This document shows, in pieces, positions 35,895 through 44,760 of a stretch of DNA of 64,000 bases; the first letter of the stretch is position 1, and each line of letters begins with the position of its first letter. Under the pieces are notes generated by a model that searched no databases, was not told where the DNA came from, and saw only the letters and a program-made list of their open reading frames with translations. This DNA comes from Thalassospira lucentensis MCCC 1A00383 = DSM 14000. GTDB lineage: Bacteria; Pseudomonadota; Alphaproteobacteria; Rhodospirillales; Thalassospiraceae. A program made the translations under genes and the position numbers. The DNA is taken from contig NZ_ATWN01000001.1 in the NCBI RefSeq assembly GCF_000421265.1, forward strand, positions 558,001 to 622,000, in the 5' to 3' direction.

Positions 35895-37337
35895 TTACAT
35901 GACAACTGAATTGCCAAAATCGCTACTTTTAAGCAGTCGGTCGATTGTTTGAACCCCACGACGGAGCCGCTCAACCGACTTTTCGGCCCCAAAGCACAGG
36001 CGAAGCCCACGCGGGACCGGGCCGACAGCAAATTGCTGTGCCGCGGTTAACAACACACCGCTGTTGGCGGCGTTCATAACCAGTTCACCAGGGTCAATGT
36101 GGTCAGGAAGGTCAAGCCAGATGTGATAATTCGTCGGGTGCGATCGGATGTCGTATCCTTTGAGCGTACCAAGGATTATGGCAAGACGTTTGGCCGCTTC
36201 TTCACGGTGCCATGCTTCAAATTGTTGCAGGCTGCCATCCATGATCATCCGCGACACCAGTTCAAGGTTGATGGTTGAAACCATCCAGCAGGTTGCGCGG
36301 ATGGCACTTGCCAGCTTGCCGATGAGTTCGCCCGGTGCATGGATATAACCAACGCGCAATCCGCCACCGATGCTTTTGGATACACCATCCAGGTAGATGC
36401 TGCGTTCTGGTGCAAAGCATGAAAGCGGGGGCGGGGCGTTCGGATCAAGGAAGTGGTAAATGCCGTCTTCTATCAAGGTCAAATCGTATTTGCGCAAGAT
36501 TTCGGCGATATCAATGCGACGTTGCTGGCTCATGGTGCTGCACAGCGGATTGTGAAGGGTTGGCATCAGATAGATGGCGCGCGGACTGTGTGTGCGGCAC
36601 AGGTTTTCCAAAACATCCGGGATGATGCCATCGTCATCCATTGCAACACCGCGCAGACGAAATTGCAGCAAATTGGCAAGGCTGCGCAAATTCGGATAGG
36701 TCATTTCTTCACAGAGAACCAGATCCCCGGGGCGAATGGTTGCCAGCAACGACACGGTCATGCCGTGCTGAACGCCTGCAGTCGGAACAACGCGTTCGGG
36801 GTTGTCGTCCAGCCCAAGTCGCCCAGCCGCAGCGGCAAGAGCCTTGCGCTGATGGGACATGCCATATTCCGACTTGTAGGTAACCATGTCGTCAAGCGGC
36901 ATGGTTTGGGCAATTTCAAGCAACGTATTGCGCAAGTGATCATTCTGCGGCGGCAGAGGACAATTCATCCGAAAATTGATTGGTCCGGTGTTTTCGACTT
37001 CGACTTCCGGCGCGCCATGGCGCATCGGGCCGATGTTGTTGGTAAATGACGGTGGTAACGGCGTTGTTGCCGCCATGTCGAGTTGGGCCTGAATGTTATC
37101 AAGAACATACGTGCCGCGTCCGACTTCCCCGGCAACAAGCCCAATCCTTTCAGCTTCCCGATACGATCGGGTGATGGTCCCGACGGTAACACCCAGATGA
37201 TAGGCGAGGTCACGGTGTGTGGGTAAGCGTTCGCCCGGCTTTAACGTGCCGTCGTCGACCGCCGTGCGGATGGCCTGTGCGATCTGTCGATAAACAGGAC
37301 CACCGGCATCTTTAAGGTTTGGAAGCCATATTGTCAT
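35895..37337 (-). CDS. MocR-family regulator (GntR HTH fused to aminotransferase-like domain)
   Basis: A 480-residue fusion. Residues about 10-75 are a GntR winged helix (GERLPTHRDLAYHLGVTVGTITR), followed by a linker and a fold-type I aminotransferase domain from about 120. The PLP lysine is present in YLDGVSKSIGGGLRVGY. MocR proteins use bound PLP, sometimes as an amino-acid aldimine, to sense metabolites and activate a divergent gene. The divergent promoter contains two inverted repeats, one covering the start codon of this gene. The likely targets are DUF1127 and the PLP-enzyme genes to the right. Confidence 0.92.
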   Translation of the reverse strand: MTIWLPNLKDAGGPVYRQIAQAIRTAVDDGTLKPGERLPTHRDLAYHLGVTVGTITRSYREAERIGLVAGEVGRGTYVLDNIQAQLDMAATTPLPPSFTNNIGPMRHGAPEVEVENTGPINFRMNCPLPPQNDHLRNTLLEIAQTMPLDDMVTYKSEYGMSHQRKALAAAAGRLGLDDNPERVVPTAGVQHGMTVSLLATIRPGDLVLCEEMTYPNLRSLANLLQFRLRGVAMDDDGIIPDVLENLCRTHSPRAIYLMPTLHNPLCSTMSQQRRIDIAEILRKYDLTLIEDGIYHFLDPNAPPPLSCFAPERSIYLDGVSKSIGGGLRVGYIHAPGELIGKLASAIRATCWMVSTINLELVSRMIMDGSLQQFEAWHREEAAKRLAIILGTLKGYDIRSHPTNYHIWLDLPDHIDPGELVMNAANSGVLLTAAQQFAVGPVPRGLRLCFGAEKSVERLRRGVQTIDRLLKSSDFGNSVVM

Positions 37338-37346
37338 GGTGACAAT
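37330..37346. promoter_or_regulatory. Candidate MocR operator 1
   Basis: A perfect inverted repeat, ATTGTCA-TGG-TGACAAT, covering the MocR start codon. Its half-site resembles that of the second repeat 7 bp away, suggesting a shared binding protein and autoregulation. Binding is inferred. Confidence 0.55.
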
Positions 37347-37352
37347 GTTTAA

Positions 37353-37375
37353 ATTGACACAATGACGATGTCAAT
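37353..37375. promoter_or_regulatory. Candidate MocR operator 2
   Basis: ATTGACA, a 9-bp spacer, then TGTCAAT: a perfect 7-bp inverted repeat in the promoter between MocR and DUF1127. MocR-type regulators typically bind repeated sites in such divergent promoters. Confidence 0.55.
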
Positions 37376-37416
37376 GACAAAACAATATCGAGACAATTAC
37401 CCGATAGGAGATGGAT

Positions 37417-37701
37417 ATGGTAAATTGTAACGATACAATTCGGATTTCCAATATCGGGGTCGATGATCGCAATGTGATGAACGGCCCCACGACGGTAAAG
37501 ACCGTAACTTGGCGTTCAGCGATGATTGGCACTGCCATCTCCGTTGTCGAGAAGTTCCGCCATTTGCAAGAACGTGCGCGTGATCGTAAGGCATTGCAAA
37601 ACCTTGATGATCACTTGCTTAAGGATATCGGAATGACGCGTGCCGAACTTGATCGGCAGTTGTCGCATTCACACTGGACCAATTTCCCCCCGCGCGGTTA
37701 G
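37417..37701 (+). CDS. DUF1127 (YjiS-like) small protein
   Basis: A 94-residue protein whose C-terminal half is the DUF1127 motif: RDRKALQNLDDHLLKDIGM followed by TRAELDRQ. These short, Arg-rich proteins are widespread in alphaproteobacteria; some bind RNA or affect phosphate and carbon metabolism. AGGAG ends immediately before the first ATG (37411) but is 6 bp from the second, so 37417 is the better start. The N-terminal 45 residues are longer than in the minimal 47-residue family members. It sits directly opposite MocR. Confidence 0.8.
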   Translation: MVNCNDTIRISNIGVDDRNVMNGPTTVKTVTWRSAMIGTAISVVEKFRHLQERARDRKALQNLDDHLLKDIGMTRAELDRQLSHSHWTNFPPRG

Positions 37702-37714
37702 CCACTGCCGCGTT

Positions 37715-37748
37715 GAACGGAGACACCATGCTCCCGGTGTCTCCGTTC
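37715..37748 (+). terminator. Hairpin after DUF1127
   Basis: A perfect 13-bp stem, GAACGGAGACACC with GGTGTCTCCGTTC, around an 8-nt loop. No T-run follows, so it could be a weak terminator, an attenuator limiting read-through to the dehydratase gene, or an mRNA 3' stabiliser. Confidence 0.5.
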
Positions 37749-37818
37749 CGGTCCGGTTTCGATGTACTTTGCGTGCACATGTGTTGATGTTCTTCTTGTT
37801 ATGGATTGAAGGGGTACA

Positions 37819-38784
37819 ATGTCTTTGTTTAATGTGACTGAATTACGTGATGCGGCGGACTTTGTGCATCAGCATGTTGCGCCAACCCCGACGATACGTT
37901 GGCCGCTTCTGGATCGTGCAACGGGATTGTCGCTGTATGTGAAGCATGAAAATCACACCAAACTGGGTGCCTTTAAAGTCCGTGGTGGTTTGACATTCTG
38001 CCGATATCTGGGGAATTCCGTTGATGTGAGCCGCGGGGTGATCAGTGCAACACGCGGCAATCATGGACAAAGCATTGCACACGCTGCCAGCCGCTTTGGT
38101 ATGGCTGCGACCATTGTCGTGCCGCACGGTAACTCGATCGAGAAAAATGCCGCCATGCGGGCATGGGGAGCCGAGGTCATCGAACACGGCGATGATTTTC
38201 AGGAAGCTGCTGAATTTGCTGCCAAGCATGCCACGAACGAAGACCTTGTAATGATCCCACCCTTTCATCGCGAACTTGTGCGCGGAGTGGCAACCTATGG
38301 ACTTGAATTGTTTGATGCCGTTTCGGGGCTTGATCGCGTTTACGTGCCAGTTGGGATGGGATCGGGGATTTGTTCGCTGATTACGGCGCGTGATGCCCTT
38401 GGACTTGAGACTGAAATCATCGGTGTTGTCGCCAGCGGCGCGGATGCAATTGCCCAGTCGTTTAAGGCCGGTAAGGTTGTTGAAACGGCGGCTGCGCGTA
38501 CCTTTGCCGATGGGGTGGCGTGTCGCAGTCCGAATCCGACTGCCCTTGATATCATCCTAAAGGGGGCGGCGGATATTGTAACGGTCGGTGAAGAACAAAT
38601 TCGTGACGCCATGCGACTTTATTTCAGTTCGTGTCACACGGTGGCAGAAGGTGCAGGTGCTGTACCGCTGGCCGCGGCCATTGCCGGGCGCGACGACAAT
38701 ATCGGCAAAAAAGTCGCCGTCATTTTGACCGGCGCGAACATTGATCGGGCTGAATATGCCCGAATTCTAGCAGGAGATATCTGA
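37819..38784 (+). CDS. Threonine/serine dehydratase-like PLP enzyme
   Basis: Fold-type II PLP enzyme of 321 residues. The Schiff-base lysine is in KLGAFKVRGG near residue 53, the substrate loop is SATRGNHGQSIA near 80, and a Gly-rich phosphate loop (PVGMGSGICS) near 177, as in threonine dehydratase and serine racemase. No C-terminal ACT-like regulatory domain is present, which favours a catabolic or specialised role over isoleucine synthesis. Its TGA overlaps the ATG of the next gene (TGATG). With the decarboxylase and PhzF-like genes it appears to form one pathway under MocR. Confidence 0.85.
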   Translation: MSLFNVTELRDAADFVHQHVAPTPTIRWPLLDRATGLSLYVKHENHTKLGAFKVRGGLTFCRYLGNSVDVSRGVISATRGNHGQSIAHAASRFGMAATIVVPHGNSIEKNAAMRAWGAEVIEHGDDFQEAAEFAAKHATNEDLVMIPPFHRELVRGVATYGLELFDAVSGLDRVYVPVGMGSGICSLITARDALGLETEIIGVVASGADAIAQSFKAGKVVETAAARTFADGVACRSPNPTALDIILKGAADIVTVGEEQIRDAMRLYFSSCHTVAEGAGAVPLAAAIAGRDDNIGKKVAVILTGANIDRAEYARILAGDI

Positions 38785-40217
38785 TGAACCGCGTCGAAAA
38801 CCGTGCCGAAAGCAGCCCCACTGCCGATACAGCACGTCATCTGATGTTTGATGACCTTGAAAAGCTTGGCCGTATTCTTGTGCAAACAGGGGACGTCGCA
38901 CACAGCTTTGTTCAAGGCGCGGATGACATGGATGCGACATGCCGCGACTTTTCTGCATTTGACCCTTCGCGCCCACTACCGCAGAAAGGTCGCGGCACAC
39001 TCGATGCGTTGCGCGCAGTGCAGGATGAAATTCTGCCACTGCTAGCAGCCTCAATTGGTCCAAGATATCTTGGTTTTGTGACCGGCGGCACGACGCCAGC
39101 AGCCCTTGTCGGCGATTGGCTTGCCGGGGCCATCGATCAAAATGCCACTGGACCAGAAGGATCGGTAAATGCCGCCGTCGAAGAACAGGTCATCAATTGG
39201 TTGTGTGAAATTGCCAGCCTGCCAGCAAAGAAATTTGATGGCGTTTTAACAACCGGGGCCACCGTATCAAACCTTTTAGGGTTGGTCACAGGTCGCCAAT
39301 GGTGTGGTGAAAAAGTTGGTGTCGATATTGACGCGGACGGTGCGGTTGCTTTGCCCGATTTGGAGCTTCTTGCCGCCAGCCCGCACGCCAGCATGGTCAA
39401 GGACCTTTCGATTGCCGGGATTGGACGGAACAACTTTACCAAGGTTGCGACCCTTTCCGGAACAGAGAAAACCGATGTTGATGACCTTAAAGCCAAGCTT
39501 GCTGCCAGCGATGCACGCGGTAAAATCGTGATTGCCTCGTCCGGGACGGTTAATGCGACGGACTTTGATGATTTGACTGTCATTGCAGATCTTTGTGCGG
39601 CCTATGGCGCGTGGCTGCATGTTGACGCCGCATTTGGAATGTTTGCCGCCCTTGATGATCGGAGGTCACACCTTTTGGCGGGCCTTGATCGGGCAGACTC
39701 GATTACGTCCGATGGGCATAAATGGTTGAACGTTCCTTATGATTGCGGAATTTTCCTGACCCGTCATATCGGCGTTTTGGAAAAATGCTGCCGGGCGTTT
39801 GCGCCGTATCTCGACACCAAGGCCGAAGGCAACATGTATATCAACCGCGGGGTGGAAAATTCGCGTCGGTTCCGAGCCTTGCCGCTTTGGGTGTCGATGC
39901 AGGCCTATGGCCGCGAAGGATTTGCCGGGATCATTCGTGCAAACTGTGACCAGGCAGCCGATCTTGCCGCGTGGGTTCGAACCCATGAAAAGCTTGAACT
40001 GCTTGCCGAGCCCAAATTGAATGTCACAATGTTTGCCAGTCTTGGATCGGATGATGACAATCGTGCCTTGCTCGCGCGGATCAATGCAAGCGGTAAACTG
40101 TTCCTCACGCCAACGGTATATGGCGGGCGGTTTGGTTTTCGCGCGGCATTTAGCAATTGGCGGACGCAGGACTATGATCTTGTCATTATCAAGCAGGCAA
40201 TTGACGCTGTGTTGTAA
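38784..40217 (+). CDS. PLP-dependent decarboxylase (aromatic amino acid/glutamate decarboxylase family)
   Basis: Fold-type I group II decarboxylase-like enzyme of 477 residues. The PLP Asp is in LHVDAAFGMF near residue 279 and the Schiff-base Lys in SDGHKWLNVPYD near 313, the pattern of AADC/GAD-like proteins; RYLGFVTGG near residue 95 matches the family N-terminal segment. It may decarboxylate an amino acid, but some relatives act as aldehyde synthases or lyases. Translation is coupled to the dehydratase gene. The substrate is not predictable from sequence. Confidence 0.87.
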   Translation: MNRVENRAESSPTADTARHLMFDDLEKLGRILVQTGDVAHSFVQGADDMDATCRDFSAFDPSRPLPQKGRGTLDALRAVQDEILPLLAASIGPRYLGFVTGGTTPAALVGDWLAGAIDQNATGPEGSVNAAVEEQVINWLCEIASLPAKKFDGVLTTGATVSNLLGLVTGRQWCGEKVGVDIDADGAVALPDLELLAASPHASMVKDLSIAGIGRNNFTKVATLSGTEKTDVDDLKAKLAASDARGKIVIASSGTVNATDFDDLTVIADLCAAYGAWLHVDAAFGMFAALDDRRSHLLAGLDRADSITSDGHKWLNVPYDCGIFLTRHIGVLEKCCRAFAPYLDTKAEGNMYINRGVENSRRFRALPLWVSMQAYGREGFAGIIRANCDQAADLAAWVRTHEKLELLAEPKLNVTMFASLGSDDDNRALLARINASGKLFLTPTVYGGRFGFRAAFSNWRTQDYDLVIIKQAIDAVL

Positions 40218-40278
40218 TGCTGCGGTGTTATAATAGGCTGCTATATATCGGAAAACAGTACTGTTTCAGGAAGTGACG

Positions 40279-41103
40279 ATGACGACCAAGAATTTGCCCA
40301 TCTATCAGATTGATGCCTTTAGCGACGTTTTGTTTGCCGGTAATCCGGCGGCTGTTGTGCCGCTGTCGACATGGTTGCCTGATGACGTGCTTCAGAAAAT
40401 CGCAATGGAAAACAATCTGTCGGAAACGGCGTTTTTCGTGCCGGTTACGGCAGGGGGAGCAGATTTTCACATTCGCTGGTTCACTCCGACAGTTGAAGTT
40501 CCGTTGTGCGGGCATGCGACCCTTGCGAGCGCCTATGTGATTTTTAATCAGCTTGGGTTTGAGGGCGATATTGTCCGTCTTCAAAGCAAAAGCGGCATTC
40601 TGACTGCCCGCCGTTATTTAGATGCCATTGTTCTGGACTTTCCAAAACAGCCGATTGTGCCAGAAACAATCGCAGATGATGTGATTGCGGCCCTTGGTGG
40701 CGATACGCCGATGGAAACATTTGGCGTGGCAAGTCGCGATACTGATCTTGTTGCGGTTTATGACGATGCGGCGATTGTTCGTTCGATGACGCCCGATATG
40801 TCACTCTTGGCCAAGCTTGCTGATCGTGGGGTTATCGTGACGGCACCGGGGGACAAGACCGGGCTTGATATGATTTCACGCTATTTCGTGCCGGCCATTG
40901 GCATCAACGAAGACCCGGTGACGGGATACATGCACTGTGTTGTCGCACCGTATTGGGCAGACAAGCTCGGTCAGGACGATGTTGTCGGTTATCAGGCATC
41001 CGCACGTGGTGGTGTCGTTGCCTGCAAGGTGGTTGGTGATCGGGTGCATCTTACGGGGGAGGCGATGCTGTACCTAAAAGGTGAAATCACCGTTCCAGCC
41101 TAA
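40279..41103 (+). CDS. PhzF-family isomerase-like protein
   Basis: A 274-residue PhzF/diaminopimelate-epimerase-fold protein with the opening YQIDAFSDVLFAGNPAAVVP, the conserved catalytic Glu in NNLSETAFF near residue 45, WFTPTVEVPLCGHATL near 70 and DPVTGYMHC near 215. PhzF isomerises an amino-acid-derived dihydro compound; most homologues have unknown substrates. The ATG at 40279 is 6 bp after AGGAA and is preferred to the GTG at 40273. It follows the decarboxylase by 61 bp in the same direction, closing the cassette, and a terminator comes next. Confidence 0.88.
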   Translation: MTTKNLPIYQIDAFSDVLFAGNPAAVVPLSTWLPDDVLQKIAMENNLSETAFFVPVTAGGADFHIRWFTPTVEVPLCGHATLASAYVIFNQLGFEGDIVRLQSKSGILTARRYLDAIVLDFPKQPIVPETIADDVIAALGGDTPMETFGVASRDTDLVAVYDDAAIVRSMTPDMSLLAKLADRGVIVTAPGDKTGLDMISRYFVPAIGINEDPVTGYMHCVVAPYWADKLGQDDVVGYQASARGGVVACKVVGDRVHLTGEAMLYLKGEITVPA

Positions 41104-41134
41104 TTGGTTGAGAATGTCGAATATGAATTTCGCG

Positions 41135-41163
41135 AAACGGGCATCTAGTGAGGGTGCCCGTTT
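41135..41163 (+). terminator. Terminator after the PhzF-like gene
   Basis: AAACGGGCA pairs with TGCCCGTTT, extended by two imperfect pairs, followed by TTT. The rest of the gap to 41377 shows no gene. Confidence 0.85.
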
Positions 41164-41377
41164 TTTGATGCGGATATCGTGAGGATTTACCTGTATTTTG
41201 GTAATCGTGCGACTACCGATTAATCCGCATTGCGCTGGTTTCGGTTTGTTTTTTATTGACCACGGTATGGGGCTTTCGTCTAAGTAATGGGAAAATACGA
41301 TGATTGCGGCAGGGCCAGACGGGAAAATCCACTGGTCTGAAACCGCATGGGTTTGCAATAGCAGGGGAAGATAGATC

Positions 41378-43249
41378 GTGATCGAAAGTGTTGTCGCCAG
41401 TTCTGCAACACCAATGCAGATGTGGGTGGTTCTGGCACTTGTTGCTGGGTCGCTTGTTCTGTATGGGCTGGAGCGTATTTCGCTCGAACTGACCAGCATG
41501 GCGCTGATCGCGACCCTGTTGTTGTTCTTCAACTTCTTCCCACTTGCCGATGCCAATGGCGACAACATGATGGGGGCGGCAACCATCATGTCCGGCTTTG
41601 CCAATCCGGCATTGTTGACAGTGCTGTCGTTGCTCGTGGTCGGGCAGGGCATGGTTCTGACCGGTGGGGTAAGTTATATCGCCGGTCTCATTACCGAACA
41701 TGGCGGCAAGCAGCCCGCTGTGGCCATCTTTATCGGCTTGTTCGTTGTGATGTTGATGTCGGCATTCCTGAATAATACCCCGGTTGTCGTTATCTTTATC
41801 CCGATCATTCAGGCGCTGTCCGAGCGTATTCAGCGATCGCCAAGTGCGCTTATGATACCGCTATCCTACGCGGCCATCCTTGGCGGGATGACCACCCTGA
41901 TTGGCTCATCAACCAACCTTTTGGTGTCGAGTTCGTTGATTGAACTGGGCATGCCGCCGCTTGAATTCTTTGAGTTCACCGTCATAGGCAGTGTGTTGGC
42001 TCTGGTCGGCTTTGCCTATGTTTTGTTCGTTGCGCCGCGACTTTTGCCGGCACTGGCCTCCATGAGCAGCAAGCTTGCCAACCCTGATAGCAGTGGCAAA
42101 CAGTTCATTGCCCAAATCACGGTCGGTCCTGCATCGCAAATGATCGGAACGCGTCCGGTTGCCGGGTTCTTTAAAAACTTGCCCAACATCACCATCCAAA
42201 TGATCGTGCGCCGCGAACATGCCGACTTGCCACCATTCGAAGATGACATGGAAATTCAGGCAGGTGACGTTTTGGTGGTGGCCGCCACGCGCAAGGCCCT
42301 TACAGAAGCGCTGCAAAAAGACCCCGGTTTGCTGCATGCTGATGCCGCAGCGGTCAGTGATAGTGGCGAGGACACACCGCAAAAGTCGACCCAGCTTCTG
42401 GCCGAGGTCATGTTGCCGCCTGGTTCGCGCCTGATTGGTTTTAACCTTGAGCAGATCGGTTTCCGGTATCAGTACAAATGCCTTGTTTTGGGCATTCAGC
42501 GCCGGTCCCGTATGATCCGCACCCAGATGACAGAAATCCGGCTTGAGGCCGGTGACGTCTTGCTGGTGCAGGGCCGTTCCGAAGATGTCGAGGCACTTCG
42601 CACAATCCGTGATGTGGTGTTGCTGGAATGGTCAACACGTGCCTTGCCCCGCCCGTTCCACGCCCGTCGTGCGGCAACGATTTTCCTGACTGTGATTGCC
42701 TTGGCGGCGACGGGAATTGTCCCGATCATGATTTCAAGCTTTATCGGTGCGGGATTAATGATTGCGTCAGGCGCGCTTAATTTGCGTCAGGCATCGCGTG
42801 CGATTGATCGCAAGATTGTTTTGATGGTTGCCGCCGCCCTTGCGCTTGGCAATGCCTTGCAAATGACCGGTGGTGCGGAATTTGTAGCTGATCAGTTGCT
42901 TGCCGCGACGCGTGGTGCACCGGCCCCTGTGATCTTGTCATTGTTCTTCCTAATCGTTGCAGCCTTTACCAATGTGTTGTCAAACAATGCCTGTGCGGTG
43001 TTGTTTACCCCGATTGGAATCGGTATGGCACAGCAACTTGGCGTGCCCCCGCATGTGTTTGCGATTGCCGTGGTAATGGCTGCAAACTGTTCGTTTGCGT
43101 CCCCGGTTGGCTATCAGACCAACCTGCTTGTCATGGGGCCGGGGCATTATCGCTTTATCGACTTCCTTAAGGCCGGGACGCCCTTGATTATACTGCTTTG
43201 GGTGACCTTCAGCCTGTTTGCGCCCTGGTACTACGGTATCCCGTTTTGA
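41378..43249 (+). CDS. SLC13-family permease with two RCK/TrkA-C domains
   Basis: Membrane transporter of 623 residues. An N-terminal bundle of about five helices (to residue 225) includes the SLC13/DASS signature FLNNTPVVVIFIPI near 127 and GSSTNLLVSS near 172. Two TrkA-C/RCK regulatory domains follow (about 235-320 and 335-415; the first has MEIQAGDVLVVAATRKAL-type text). The remaining helices contain the second SNNACAVLFTPIG half-signature. The family imports sulfate or dicarboxylates with sodium. The start is a GTG with GGGGAAG 7 bp upstream. It appears monocistronic, with a terminator after it. Confidence 0.9.
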   Translation: MIESVVASSATPMQMWVVLALVAGSLVLYGLERISLELTSMALIATLLLFFNFFPLADANGDNMMGAATIMSGFANPALLTVLSLLVVGQGMVLTGGVSYIAGLITEHGGKQPAVAIFIGLFVVMLMSAFLNNTPVVVIFIPIIQALSERIQRSPSALMIPLSYAAILGGMTTLIGSSTNLLVSSSLIELGMPPLEFFEFTVIGSVLALVGFAYVLFVAPRLLPALASMSSKLANPDSSGKQFIAQITVGPASQMIGTRPVAGFFKNLPNITIQMIVRREHADLPPFEDDMEIQAGDVLVVAATRKALTEALQKDPGLLHADAAAVSDSGEDTPQKSTQLLAEVMLPPGSRLIGFNLEQIGFRYQYKCLVLGIQRRSRMIRTQMTEIRLEAGDVLLVQGRSEDVEALRTIRDVVLLEWSTRALPRPFHARRAATIFLTVIALAATGIVPIMISSFIGAGLMIASGALNLRQASRAIDRKIVLMVAAALALGNALQMTGGAEFVADQLLAATRGAPAPVILSLFFLIVAAFTNVLSNNACAVLFTPIGIGMAQQLGVPPHVFAIAVVMAANCSFASPVGYQTNLLVMGPGHYRFIDFLKAGTPLIILLWVTFSLFAPWYYGIPF

Positions 43250-43287
43250 TCTGGGGCTTCACGCAATAGCAACCCTCAATGACTACC

Positions 43288-43317
43288 CGGGTCAGCCATG
43301 CAAATTTGGCTGGCCCG
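43288..43317 (+). terminator. Terminator after the SLC13 gene
   Basis: CGGGTCAGCCA pairs with TGGCTGGCCCG (one G-T pair) around TGCAAATT, followed by TTTG. Confidence 0.8.
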
Positions 43318-43424
43318 TTTGTGGTGATGGCGTTTGACTTTTGCCTTCGTCTCAATAGGATCAGCCCCGTAATTTGATCTGAAATAATCCATCCAGATCG
43401 TTCTTCTTGCTCAGGAATATGCCG

Positions 43425-44606
43425 ATGGCCCAGAATGCTGTAAACGCCAAGCCCGTCCTTCGTCCTGCCAGTCCGAACTTTTCATCGGGTCCGTGTAAAA
43501 AGCGTCCCGGTTGGTCCGCAGATGCGCTTGAGACAACCGTGCTCGGTCGTTCACATCGTTCGAAGCTGGGTAAACAACGCATGGAAGAGGTCATTGACCG
43601 TTCACGCGCAATCCTGAACCTTCCTGATGATTATTTGCTCGGCGTTGTGCCCGCGTCCGATACCGGGGCGGTGGAAATGGCGCTTTGGTCGATGCTTGGC
43701 GCGCGCGGTGTGGATATGCTGGCGTGGGAAAGCTTTGGCGCGACATGGGTCACCGATGTGATCAAGCAACTGAAGCTTGAGGATGTCCGAACTCTTGAGG
43801 CCGATTACGGCACGTTGCCCGATCTCAATACAGTTGATTTTGACCGCGACGTGGTTTTCACCTGGAACGGAACGACCGCTGGGGTACGTGTGCCCAATGG
43901 TGACTGGATTGCCGATGATCGCAAAGGGTTGACCATTTGCGATGCGACGTCAGCGATTTTTGCTATGGAACTGCCGTGGGATAAACTCGATGTTGTGACC
44001 TATAGCTGGCAGAAAGTTCTGGGCGGTGAGGGTGGTCATGGTGTGATCATCTTGAGCCCGCGTGCCGTCGCGCGTCTTGAAAGTCATGTGCCAGCCTGGC
44101 CAATGCCAAAAGTTTTCCGCATGACCAAGGGCGGGAAACTGATTGATGGCATCTTCCGGGGCGAAACCATCAATACCCCGTCGATGCTTGTGGTCGAAGA
44201 CGCGATTGATGCCTTGAAATGGGCTGAGGACATTGGTGGACTTGAGGGTCTTTTGAAACGGACTCGGGCGAACCGTGCGTATCTTGATGCTTGGTTGGCG
44301 ACTAGCGACTGGGCCGCAGACCTGGCAGCGGACCCGGAAACGGCGTCAAACACGTCGATGTGCATCAAAATCGTCGATCCGTGGGCGTTGTCATTGTCTG
44401 ATGACCAGCAAGCAACCTTGCCCAAGCGCATTTCACAGATTTTGGAAGCCGAAGACATTGCAATGGACATCAATGGCTATCGCGATGCGCCCCCGGGCTT
44501 GCGAATTTGGGGTGGGGCAACGGTTGAACCCGACGATGTAAAGGCTCTTTTGCCATGGCTTGATTGGGCATATTTGTCTGTAAAAGCTGAAATTCAGACT
44601 GGATAA
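43425..44606 (+). CDS. serC: Phosphoserine aminotransferase
   Basis: A 393-residue PLP enzyme that converts 3-phosphohydroxypyruvate and glutamate to phosphoserine in serine synthesis (it also serves pyridoxal synthesis). The Schiff-base lysine is in [14 protein letters not shown] near residue 196, the entry [13 protein letters not shown] near 20, and [16 protein letters not shown] near 255, all as in the alphaproteobacterial SerC branch. The ATG at 43425 is 7 bp after AGGAA; an ATG two codons before is too close. serA, which often lies next to it in related genomes, is absent here, and hisZ follows after 154 bp. Confidence 0.95.
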   Translation: MAQNAVNAKPVLRPASPNFSSGPCKKRPGWSADALETTVLGRSHRSKLGKQRMEEVIDRSRAILNLPDDYLLGVVPASDTGAVEMALWSMLGARGVDMLAWESFGATWVTDVIKQLKLEDVRTLEADYGTLPDLNTVDFDRDVVFTWNGTTAGVRVPNGDWIADDRKGLTICDATSAIFAMELPWDKLDVVTYSWQKVLGGEGGHGVIILSPRAVARLESHVPAWPMPKVFRMTKGGKLIDGIFRGETINTPSMLVVEDAIDALKWAEDIGGLEGLLKRTRANRAYLDAWLATSDWAADLAADPETASNTSMCIKIVDPWALSLSDDQQATLPKRISQILEAEDIAMDINGYRDAPPGLRIWGGATVEPDDVKALLPWLDWAYLSVKAEIQTG

Positions 44607-44760
44607 GACGTATTTCGTACGTATTATTTGCGTTTTAGGACTTTTCCCCGTTGCCCTGTCCGGCACAAAGCGGTAGTAACCGCTACCGGATAGTGAGCCA
44701 TGACCAAGATCAGGCTGCCATCAACTTGAATTTGCGCGCCCAGTCCGGAAAGCACACAAA

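Noticed and set aside
35694-35909. A forward 71-residue frame between the Lon-like and MocR genes
   Set aside because: No ribosome-binding site and no motif; the opposite-strand membrane peptide is the more convincing reading of these bases.
37819-41103. Phenazine biosynthesis cluster
   Set aside because: Only a PhzF homologue is present; phzA/B, phzD, phzE and phzG-like genes are absent.
44640-44700. Small RNA or riboswitch before hisZ
   Set aside because: Only a 6-bp stem (AGCGGT/ACCGCT) was seen, with no conserved aptamer features.
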